A DNA stretch of 64,000 nucleotides from Lateolabrax maculatus (taxonomy: Eukaryota > Chordata > Actinopteri > Acropomatiformes > Lateolabracidae): contig CM062210.1 in NCBI GenBank assembly GCA_031216445.1, forward strand, positions 14,953,501-15,017,500, given 5' to 3'. The notes under the pieces were generated by a model that saw nothing but the letters and a program-made list of their open reading frames with translations, did no database searches and had not been told where the DNA came from. A program made the translations under genes and the position numbers. Shown in pieces: positions 25,401 to 36,100 of this stretch; position 1 is the first letter of the stretch; every line of letters begins with the position of its first letter.

Positions 25401-28400
25401 TACTATGTGGCTTCAGACTACCAGGGCATCGGGAAGACTAAATGGGTCTACTCCGGTCTTGGCAGCGCGTGAGTACAGAACCTTTTTATTCCACATTGCA
25501 CACTTCTAAAATCTTATCTGATCTGAAGTTTATCTACGTATCAGTAATGTGCCCTTTTCGACTATTATTTTTCTATAAGAATACTACTACTATATCCACC
25601 ACTAATAGTTTGCCACATTCTAACTGTCAAAGTCCGCTGAAAATGAAAACCGATACTTCTGTCTCATTAAGAGCTGCTAAATGAGACATGTTGGACTTAT
25701 GTCAACACATAAGTGAAGTTCAGTATAATTACACTTTAGAAAACTGCATAGTGCACTTTGGTAGTGGTACTCCCTTAAGTAAGTTGTTACAATTTCCCAG
25801 ATAATTTTCCCAGATAATTGTAGCAGAGGAGTACTACAATAGAGAAACAACCCACAGCTAAAGTTTATCAACGAGAACATTTAATTACCAACAGCTAAGA
25901 AACTCATAGTTCTGTATGATGAAAGTCATGTGGTTTTAATCATCAGTGTAATCACTTCAACAAGAAAAACTCTCACAAGCACCCAGCGCGATCAGAGCAT
26001 TTGTAACATCGTCCATCAACGGCTACACGTGACAACATGAACATCACACATAGTGCAGAGCTTTTCATTGTGAGGCTTGCTGCGCTGAAACTAAGTTCCA
26101 GTATTCTCCATGCCTGAGAAATCCAAAGACAAATCCCAAATTGAAAATCTATTGTATGTTCCATCTTTGCTGCTGCTGCAGTTACCTCAGCTGCTTTTTC
26201 TATGCGGAGAAGTCCCTGCTGATGATCGCTGAGTTGCCGTTTCCGGACACCATGTTCGAACAGATCTTTCAGATGACAAACTACCTTTTTGGGGCATTCT
26301 TTGTGTCCATCATTCTTGGCCAGGTAGTTTATTTGTAATATTTGTAATATTTTTTTTCTTTTTGATTATTATTTTTTTAATCATTTTTAATGATGCTTTG
26401 GTCAGCCTGTATTTAAGTATATTATATTATATTAAATGTTTGAACAATTTGCAACAAGACATCAAGGGAATCAAACTAAAAAAAAGAGAGAAATAACAAT
26501 GATCCCTAAACACATGCACACACACACACACTTATTGTATCAATCTGTCCAAAAGACAGACCAATGACATATAGTGTAGTTTGTGACAGCCCCTCTAACA
26601 CCCTCCCCCCCACCATCTCCACAGGTACCTGCGATGTTACTACTTTGCTGTCCGCAGTCTGATCAACATCGGGGGTCTTAGCGAACCCCATACCGTCTTT
26701 GAGATTACCTTTCAGATGACAAACTTTTTCACGGGCGTCTTTGTGTTCTCCAGTTTGATTGGACAGGTAACATATAGACGCATTCAGCCCCGTAGCGTGA
26801 GTCCAAGTCCCGGCATGCTCAGTTCATCTGGAAAACCTGATAGAAATTAGTATCTCGAAATAAGCATGTCGTCACCTCTTTTTCCCACTTGACTTTTTAA
26901 TGTAGTGATAGCCATCTTACCATACTAGTTTCACTAACACCCCAATCGTCACTCCAACCTCTAGGTGTTGTTGTATTTCACTGGTTCCCTGTGGAGTCTT
27001 GACTGTCAAGAAAGTCATTAAATGTGCTAAATGTAGCATTTTAACAACAAAAAGTAATTTAATATACTGTGTAAATGACAGGAGTACTCACCTCATTTAA
27101 CCAAGTTGATTATTTTTACTCTCCCCATCATCTCGCCTCAGATGAGAGATGTCATTGGTGCAGCCACAGCAGGACAGACCTACTTCCGAAGCTCCATGGA
27201 CAACACCGTGGAATACATGGTGAACAACAACATCCCCTCTTTGGTGCAGAACCGAGTCCGCACCTGGTACACCTACACCTGGGACGCTCAGGGCATGCTG
27301 GGTCAGTAACACTGGACGAAGAAGCCCCGTCCTTCTGATACATATCACCTTAAAAAACAACTTTTTCTGTTTCATCTTGATGCTTTCAGATGAGTCCGAG
27401 TTGCTGGACAAGATGCCTCTGGTGATGAAAACCGCCATCGCTGTGGACATCAATCTGACCACCTTTCAGAAGATTGAACTTTTCAAGGTGGCTTTTCAGG
27501 ACACCACAACACAGTAAAACAGACACACTGCAGCTGGGACATGAAGTCAATGAAATGTCGTGTCTTTCCACAGGGCTGTGACCAGCAGATGTTGGTGGAC
27601 ATGTTGCTGAGGCTCAAGTCTATTATCTATCTACCCGGAGACTTTGTCGTAAAGAAAGTGAGTTATTATCATATTATCATCATCTTGGATTTCAAATGTG
27701 AACTTTTATAGTTTAATTTGCATTTATATAACTTTGCCCTCTCTGCAGGGTGATATCGGTAAAGAGATGTACATCATTAAAGGTGGAGCGGTGCAGGTGG
27801 TGGGAGGACCTGACAACAGCATTGTGTTTGTCACACTGAAGGCTGGCTGTGTGTTTGGAGAAATCAGGTAAGAAAGTCAGTGTGCAAAGGTTTAATGTGC
27901 AACAACGCAATGCTTCAAATCAGAAGGTAATGTCTTTAAATCCACAGGCAAAGAACACTGTAGAGTCATTTTCTGTCATAAAATGTTTGTTTTTTCTCAG
28001 TCTGTTGCAATCATCCAAAGATGGAGGGAACAGGCGGACAGCTAATGTCAAAGCCTATGGCTTCGCTAACCTCTTTGTCCTGGAGAAGAAAGACCTGTTT
28101 GACATCCTGGTCCACTACCCAGAGTCTCAGAAAGTGCTGGCCAGGAAGGGAAAGTGAGTGGGAGGCCCAAAGACAAACAGCTGATTGTTTTTATCATTCG
28201 GCCATCACAGTGGTATCAGACAGGTTGACTTTTGAGCTGATTTGTCTGGAGACCATTTCCCCTTTGTGCCCTCAATGAGGTGAAAAAACATTGCTTTTAG
28301 GTTTTTTTAAGATTATATACAACTGAGGAAAATATTTACTTGATAAGTGACCCAAAAGTCTTTATTGATTTCTAAAACTTTGTCAAAAGTTTTACACACA

Positions 28401-28792
28401 GCCATTTCTCCATTCTAAGAACTAATGTATTTTCTCTGCTGAGCAAGCTTTGCAGTATACATAATATCAAAGGACATTTCTTCATAATGTTCACCCAGCA
28501 TCTCTGCCCCTATGTTTGTAGGAAACTAATGAAGGCGAAGGGTCCAGCAGCAGCCAAAGTAGAAGAGGAGAAGAAGAAAGGACTGGCGCTGTTCGGACCC
28601 AAACCGCCCACCCCCAAACTGCTGCGTGCTGTCGGTGGAAATATGAACAGAACGTTTATTGACAAAGTGAAGGTAACAACACTTACATTTTTGTCTGTCT
28701 GTGGTCATGTGAAAGCTCTTGCGCTTATGCTGACTTCTAAACACCCACAATTATGTTTCTGTTTTCCCCAGGCGGCTGCTGGTGGCAAGTGA
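19415..28792 (+). CDS. cngb3: Cyclic nucleotide-gated channel subunit beta 3, tandem copy A
   Basis: Beta subunit of the cone photoreceptor cGMP-gated cation channel; it joins CNGA3 in the outer-segment membrane. Exons: 19415-19513, 20067-20121, 21184-21385, 23704-23867, 23987-24510, 24606-24656, 24735-24821, 24904-24968, 25346-25468, one of 26182-26323 or 26625-26766, 27142-27301, 27390-27487, 27574-27657, 27749-27867, 28001-28153, 28522-28672, 28772-28792. All junctions keep phase, giving 765 aa (human CNGB3 is 809). Order: Pro-Ala repeat (about 52-115), a KYSDEQLRAIVKRMRERLQL block that matches human CNGB3 rather than CNGB1, a Lys/Glu-rich helix (190-240), S1 from DRRYIAWL (about 277), S4 around FRANRLLK, pore exon (458-504), C-linker from MRDVIGAATAGQ, and a cyclic-nucleotide-binding fold with FGEIS and NRRTANV. 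The last exon encodes only six residues. The start ATG opens MFGKLKALL, like MFSRLKKLI in copy B. Oddities: duplicated pore exon, intron lacking within exon 5, and Cys for Ser before VFGEI. Confidence 0.95.
21190..21350 (+). repeat. Coding minisatellite for the Pro-Ala arm of cngb3 copy A
   Basis: The unit CCGGCCCCAGCTCCAGCAGT is present about three times, separated by CCGGCC/CCAGCC filler. Nearly all of exon 3 is Pro-Ala dipeptides with an AV at each unit end. Length changes by 6 nt would keep the frame. Confidence 0.9.
26182..26323 (+). CDS. cngb3: Alternative pore exon 10a of cngb3 copy A (probable mutually exclusive exon)
   Basis: This 142-nt exon is preceded by a TGCTGCTGCTGCAG acceptor and followed by a GTAGTT donor. 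It joins the preceding exon in phase 2 and ends in phase 0, exactly like exon 10b 301 bp downstream. It is open throughout and encodes 47 residues that align without gaps to 10b, with 22 identical (YL, C, A, SL, I, L, P, T, FE, FQMTN, G, F, S, GQ). The filter core reads SLLMIAELPFPD instead of SLINIGGLSEPH: the filter glycine is alanine, and a glutamate stands where alpha subunits have their pore glutamate. Inference: alternative splicing makes a channel subunit with a different pore. It could instead be a decaying duplicate, but the intact frame, equal length and good splice sites argue against that. Confidence 0.8.
26625..26766 (+). CDS. cngb3: Standard pore/S6 exon 10b of cngb3 copy A
   Basis: This 142-nt exon (acceptor CATCTCCACAG, donor GTAACA) encodes the usual beta-subunit pore, with YLRCYYFAVRSLINIGGLSE followed by the S6 segment ending SSLIGQ. 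It is the counterpart of 35781-35922 in copy B. The stretches TTTGAGATTACCTTTCAGATG and CTTTGTGTTCTCCAGTTTGA are identical at nucleotide level in the two copies. Splicing it together with exon 10a would add 284 nt and shift the frame, so only one of the two can be used per transcript. Confidence 0.93.
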
Positions 28793-30165
28793 GGATTGTG
28801 AGCAAATTTTTTATGACTCCTTTTTGGGAGTGAATGTACAGTTTTATTTTGAACCTCTTGCTACTCTTTTGTACTGAGTGTGTGTTTCCTGTCATGTTAA
28901 GATGTTGCACAAAATGGATGCCTCTGTTATTTCCCAGGGTCAAAAACATTTGGCAAATTAGATGGAACCACATGAAAAAGTGAATTTTAAACACCTTTCA
29001 TGAAACATTTGTAGTATCTCATGTGAAAAAAACCCAACTAATTAGGCCAAAAAGCAGATTTAAACACCAAAAATGTTTTTATACATATTTCCAAGCTATT
29101 TTGATGAGATGTGCAATATTTGACTATATATATGTATATACTACTGCCCCTAGTGGATACTGCTTGTTGTATATTGTGTATTTGTAACCTGAATATAACT
29201 GCCTATTCACCTTTTTTGTGTTTGTCTGCTTTTATTGGCTTATTGGCCAGTTTGCAGGTGCACAGTAGATGTAAAAGCCTAACAAAGATTATCTATCATA
29301 ACAATTTGTAACAGTAATGCTCACAATCTAACATTTGATTGATTTGATCTCCGTCTATATCTCCTTCAATAAATAATTCTCTGATTTAACTACAGTTTAC
29401 TTATAGTGGCATCCTGTCCTGTTGGTTTGCTTGTTGTGTATCCATCTGTCAGCTTTGTGTTTGTACAGTTCAGAGAGGGAGAGGGAGACGAACTAATCCC
29501 GTTAGCCAGACAGGGGCACTGTGAGGGTTAATTAACTAAGAGCTCTCTGTGTTTGTGAACTCTGCAGCCAGAGAGGACTGAAATAACCCCCGCAGTCTAA
29601 TTTTACAGCAGCCACTTTCATCCCATACAGCCACGAGTTACTGCCATGTCATTCATGTGTTATGATTAAATGTTATTTTTGAATGCATGTTGTTCTGTGT
29701 GATGCAAAACTGAGAGTTGTTTTCATTTATTTCTGTAAACTTAATGGCAGAATGAGTGACCAGTTTGTAATGTTGAAAATATAACATCCCCCAACCTACA
29801 TTGACTGGCAGTGGTTTATCTTTTCATTTGATCAGTGATTATTAAGAAGACACACATGTATTATGATGTTTATAAAGTAATTAGACCCTGTAAATGGTCC
29901 TTGTTGTGGACTGGAGTCAACACTGCTGGGATTGGCGGCTGTGATAGCTGATCTGGTGTTGACTCCAGGAGAAAGGGGAGTGCCCAGGGGGAATTAATGG
30001 CTGTAAGAAATTAATTGCCTCAGTCTGTTGTCTGGATGTGAGTCGAGGACTGCGGAGGATCCCGGCACTCTTTTCAAGCATCTGAGATCCACGTAGGAAA
30101 GGGTCTTCAGGAGGGGAGAGGTGGGTGGGCACGCCTGTTCGCTGTAGCCCACACCAAGAGACACC
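28793..30165. other. Spacer between the two cngb3 copies
   Basis: This 1.37-kb stretch holds the 3' UTR of copy A and the promoter plus 5' UTR of copy B. I see no exon in it. A TAATCC core (candidate CRX/OTX site) occurs at 29494-29499. The short distance implies that copy B either has its own compact promoter or depends partly on shared cone elements. Confidence 0.6.
29368..29373 (+). promoter_or_regulatory. Poly(A) signal, cngb3 copy A
   Basis: AATAAA about 575 bp after the copy A stop codon at 28790-28792. It is the first canonical signal I see on this strand after the stop, giving a 3' UTR of roughly 600 bp. Confidence 0.5.
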
Positions 30166-33100
30166 ATGTTCAGCAGGTTGAAGAAGTTGATAAGGGCCCC
30201 CGAGCCTCCCCCTGGCCAAGCTCCTACCCCACCTTCTACCCCGGCTCCACCAGCTAAGGTAAGGCCTGGCCTCTTTCTAACATCCTAAATATAAAAGACC
30301 TGAAACAGAAAGGTGTTTTGGAAACATTTCTTTGCCTTTACATTTGTAAAATCAGCACATTATACTTTATGAAATGGTTGCGGTTATTTGTATTTGCTGC
30401 TTAATGTTCAATTAATCAGGTTCTGTGCTTGTTAAACTGAATACATATGAGTTGTTTTAAGGTAAACCGCGGCAGGTGACTCAGATCAGTGAAAGCCTCT
30501 GAAGCAGCTTGGCACTGATGAAGAGCACTGACTGCCGCCTGGATTTGTTGCAGTAGCATGTAGCACATTTTTTGAATCCACAGTATGCAAGATGCACTTA
30601 CAACAAAATATATGAGGTTTACAATAAACCAGTACTGCGTATTTACAGGAAGAAAAGCCCCCTGAAAAAAAGGATGAGAAAGAGGAGGAAAAGAAAGAGG
30701 AAGGAAAGAAAGAGGAGGACAAAAAAGAAGAGGAAAAGAAAGAAGAAGAGCCGAAACCAGGTGGGAAGTCTGATTATTTGGCCTGAACTCCTTATTCGGT
30801 TGCATATCAGTATGCAGTGTAGTCTCCCATCACATACTCTACTATTCTCTGGAAGTTTTGTGTGTCATTGGTAAATTCATCTGTCTGCTTGTATTTATGA
30901 CTAGACAATAACACTCTGTTCATACATTTAGGAAGGGACTGTAGTGCACTCTACTCTAGGTTGCTTTGACTTTTATTTCCCTCCTAAGAAGTAATGGCTT
31001 TTTGTGACGAGTCTCATTTATGGGTGGCATTTGATTCCACTTGCAGGGAACTAAGTGAAATCAGAATAATATCCTCCTATAGACTGCAGGGTGAGCTTTT
31101 AAGCGGTTGTTGTTTCTAACTTCCTCATGGGAAATCATTAAAGAAAATATGTGCTAAATTGCACTTTTTGTTATTGGGATTTTACACTTCAATGTGAATT
31201 TGTACTCCACTTAGTAGAGAACATATCTTGTGCAGATTCTGGAGCATTCACATATTTTGAAGTGATACTTAAGTTTATTTTTACAGATTCAAATCTGTAA
31301 GTCAAAGGAGGGTCTGTTACAGTAATGGAAATGATGAAGTGGAGAATTTCATGGTATTCTTCCTTTTTGTCCTGTGCGTGATCGCCCATTTAACTGACTA
31401 AAGAGTGCTGCTATGTTTTTCTTACAGCTCCTGCCCCAGCTGCTCCTGCCCCAGCTCCTGCCCCAGCTCCAGCTCCTGCCCCAGCTCCTGCCCCAGCTGC
31501 TCCTGCCCCAGCTCCAGCTCCTGCCCCAGCTGCTCCTGCTGCTCCTGCCAATCCAGAGGGGGCTGACGGGTAAGAATACACCATTTACTGTGTGCACCCC
31601 ACATCTCACCAGGCTCCAGTCCCCTACGACCCTGCAGAGGTTAAGCCTGTATATACAGTAGATGATGGAAGGATGTATCAGGACTGACATATCAAGCTTT
31701 CAAAATATACGTGAGGCTTTACATTAAAGGACTTATATTCACAGTTTTTAGTATTTAGTTCGGAAATGACTGTAATTAAATGATGCAGGTGCAAATTTTA
31801 TCTCAATGAATTGATTGTTGAGGACGAGAAGATGAAAAACACATGAATCTGGTCGGACAGTGCATTTACATGGATACAGAGCAGATATAGTGTCAAATAC
31901 AGGAGCACATTTGATGCTGGCTCAATCAAATTTGTCACAATCCTTGAATTGTGATGAATGAAACACTTTTACCTGCTGAAATGTTAGTGCAGATGTTACT
32001 CACTAAGCTGTCATACCCACTCTGGCAAATTAAGCACTAAGTCTGACCAGCTTTTATTTCTATTCTGTTGTCTCCAGCATGAGATCATAGCAGATTAAAT
32101 TCACTTTGAGCTCTGTTTGTGATGAGGAGAGGATGTGACTTTAGTTTGATTTTGTAGCATTCAGCATTTAAATAACTACCAAACTTGAGACATAGCTATA
32201 GCTCATATCTGCCTCTAAATCTAAGCTTGTTACATTAACTGTCCATGCACCGTACATGAACATTTTTAACTGATTGAACAGATGGGCAGTTTACTCTCAC
32301 CTCAGTAGGTACAGTGTCCAGGCACACTGTATTTTAGCGGCAGTAACAGCAGCCTGGTAGGTAAGTAGGAAAAAGAGATTAGGAGCTTAGTGTTTGTGCA
32401 TTTGTGACCTCAGAACGATCAGAGATAGCGTTCACATGCCTAGTGGGAATTCATTTCAAAGAATGAATTATGTTTTTTGCAGATGATTTATACACCATTC
32501 AAGGAATTTTATATAGATAATTACAAATAGCTAAATTAGAGAGATAAATTTATGGTCTTATTAAAATGAGAGAATCATATTTGTATCATCAAAGTGGTAA
32601 AGAAATCCAACCTGTTTGCAGCTTCTTAAAGAGCAAATATAGGGTTACAATAAAAACATTAAGCCTGCAAAATTGTCCCATTTATTGAGAATCTTCCTCT
32701 TACTGCTCAACCCCCTGATTCAATGACTCTGATTCACCTCTTCTATGGTATTCCTTTATTCGCCTTTACGTTCTGCTTTTCAGTGAAGAAGCCCCCCCTC
32801 CTCCTCCTCCACCTGTTGTCTACTTCCGTTACACAGATGACCGACTCAGGAATTTGGTCAAGAGTTTAAGAGAGCGAACAGAGATTCTCAGAGAGAAAGC
32901 CATCGATCCTTACGCCACTTCCCCCGAAATCAGCCCTCCTGTCAGTAAGTATGGACACGTGCAAAGCAACAACATCGAAAACAAACGCAGTCGCAGGGCC
33001 GTTTAACTCACCGTCACTCTCTTTGCCTGCTCAGCACCTATTCTGAGGAAGGACGACTACATCAGGAAGAAGGAAGAGGAGCGGATAGCGAAAGAAGAAG

Positions 33101-36100
33101 CGGATAAAAAGAAGGCAGAGGAAGCAGCCAAAAAGGCGGAGGAGAAGAAGAAAAAGGACGAGGAGAAAAAGCTGGAGGCAGAGAAGAAAGCGGAGGAGGA
33201 GAGGCTGGCAGAGGAGGCCAAGAAGAAGAAAAAGATTCTCCCAGAGATCAACTTCTCCCACATCGATATCCTCTTCCGTCCAATCGAGAAGAAGATGGAT
33301 ACCGTCCTGGGAGTCACCATAGACCCCTTCACAGGTAAGTGAGGTGCAGATCAAATGAAGGTATCAAAACGCTTGAGATTAAATCTGCCTGTCTTTGTGT
33401 CTCCAGATCGTCGGTACATTGCCTGGTTGACCGTCGTAGCGGTGGCATACAACTACAACATTTGGTTTTGCTCTGCCCGGTTGGCCTTCCCTTACCACAG
33501 TGAAACTGCCAACCCCTACTGGGTGGTCTGTGACATTCTTAGTGACGTAGTGAACGTTATTGACATCATGCTTTGGCAGCCCCGACTACAGTTTGTCAAA
33601 GCCGGAGACATTATTGTAAGTCTCAAAGCATCACCAATAATGTTGTGTGTCTAATCTGTGTCTGTGATTGTTGGCTGAACTGTAACGCTGTGTGTAATTC
33701 ACAAAACTCTGCTATCCTCTGCAGAAAGACAGAGCTATGACTAAGGTACATTATCGGAAATCACATAAATTTAAGGTAAGAACGTAATTATATGTCCAGT
33801 GGTGGAAATTAATGAATTACATTCACTCAAGTGCTGTACTTAAATGCAGTTCTGAGGAAGTTATCTGTTACTTCACTGTTCAAGACTCACAGAGGTCAAG
33901 TTATCTAATATTTCAAACACAAAAAAAGCAAAACCTATTACACGTGTGTAGTAGAAACATTGTTTTTCTCCCTTCTCTCTCCCATTAATCATTTCACAAC
34001 CCCTCCTGTTTATATCTTGTAAACCTTTGGGGTCCGGCCCCTAGGTTGGGAACCACTGGACTAAACTACCAAAGTGGTATATGTATTTAAAATGATTAAA
34101 AGTAGCTCCACCTTAAACAGTAAAATGGTATTCCTGCATTAGTACATCAGAATGAACAACCTAGTAATGTCACATATAATAATACACCAGTTGAGTACTT
34201 CATGTTGCTGATAACACTTCTGTACTTTTACTCAAGTATAATTTTAATCTAATGATGGAAATTTATTTTACTTGGCTCTTAGCTATTTGTTATACTTAAG
34301 TATCGCTGTAATCAATTCAGAGCAGCATTATTATTCTGACTGCATGGCTCATTGCGATTGTGTGATATTTTCACATTGTTGTACTGGTACTTTTACTTGA
34401 GTAAATGATCTTAGTTCTACTTCCACCACTGTGTATGCCCCAGCAAAGTAAATATTTCCAGTTCTGGGGATCAAATCATTTAACTAAATCTACCCCTCAC
34501 TGTAGCCTCAGAGGTACAGAAGTAGTGTCAATTTATTTTTTTGTTCCTCTCTTTCTAGACTGATCTAATCAGTGTCTTCCCCTTTGACCTGCTCTGCTTG
34601 CACTTTGAATTCTCCTCCATTTACAGAATCAACCGCTTAATCAGGGTAAGCAGCCCGTCGATAATTTTTTCTGATGATGTAAATGAAGAAAAACGGACGA
34701 AAATATATTTCTTCTATAAGTTCTTCACCATCTTTCTTTTCCTTGTGTGTTCTAGATCGACTCCTTCTTTGAGTTCAGTGATCGACTCGAGAGTATCATG
34801 GCCAAGGCCTACATCTGGAGGTAAAAGCTCCGTAACAATGACTGGAGCAAATCAGTAGGTTTATATCCAATTCTTAGTACGCTGTGTGCAGATGAGTTGG
34901 CTGGAAGCAAGAAAAGAAACCTGTCAACAGTTTACGATTTACTTTTCAATTTTTGTGACTGTCCTATCTATTTCTGTTTAATATAACGCTCTCTTTCTAA
35001 CGCAGAGTGGCTCGCACCACAGGTTACCTGCTCTACGTCCTCCATCTCAACGCCTGTGTGTTTTTTGTTGCCTCAGTGCACCAGGGTATTGGAACGACTA
35101 CATGGGTGTATGACGGAAAGGGCTCCGCGTATGTTCTTTTTACTCTTGGTTGTTGTCTGTGGTGCTTGTGATTAAAAATGTTGTTGTCGTCCGTCGTTGT
35201 CGGAGCTCTCCTGGGTGCTGAAACATTCAGGCCCAGGAGCTGTCTGTCTCTGTCCATGGTGCTGAAAGTTTCAGCACAGTCTCGCTGTAGTAGCTCCGTA
35301 TTTACTGTATAATGCACTGTCCGCCATTTTATTTGAGTGTCTGAGGTGCAGATTTTATGCTCTATATAGGATCTTCAAAATTTCGCACAGTGGAATGTAA
35401 AAAGTAGAATGCATGGCATGTACGATACTTTCTGCTAACAATCATATGCGAACGTTTCAAACGAGCGACACTCCACCTGTCAGTAAGCCATCCGAAATCT
35501 CCATTTACTGCTAGCCAAAGAGTACACTACTGATTATACAGGGAATGAATGAGTGAATCTCTCTCATGCATCTTGCAACCACCAGGAAACGGTCTAACAA
35601 CCAATGCTCACCGTAGGAACATCCCTTAACACAGAGAAAGTATCCAGCAACACCCAAATGTCCCTGTAGCAAGCCCCTAGCAACGCCATAGCAACCATTT
35701 AGCAACACCCCAGAAAAAAAAAGGACTTATAGTGTATTTTTTATCGAAATGAAAGTAAGACGTGCCCTCTCCTTTCACAGGTACCTACGTTGTTACTATT
35801 TTGCAGTCCGAAGTCTGATCAACATCGGGGGGCTTCCAGAGCCTATAACCACCTTTGAGATTACCTTTCAGATGTTGAACTTTTTCATCGGCGTCTTTGT
35901 GTTCTCCAGTTTGATTGGACAGGTGGGTGGTAGGATCATTTTTAAACTGTTTTATTTATGACTCTATCATGTGACAACAGTCTGATCTTGGAGCAGTAGA
36001 TTCGCCCCAGTCATTCAGTCAGTTCAATTAAAATTTTGAAGTTGTCTTTATCTATACATATTGCACTTTTTACCAAAAACGTTTCTTGACAATGTCATAC

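Noticed and set aside
26182..26323. Exon 10a as a dead duplicate exon
   Set aside because: No stop, equal length and phases, clean acceptor and donor, and changes concentrated in the filter rather than scattered breaks; kept as a probable functional alternative exon, pending transcript data.
33031..33354. Leu/Phe/Ser-rich minus-strand frames
   Set aside because: Mirror image of the Lys/Glu-rich exon 5 of cngb3 copy B.
35129..35780. Possible alternative pore exon in the matching copy B intron
   Set aside because: I looked for a 10a-like segment and found only a degenerate AGCAACACC-type array and ordinary intron sequence.
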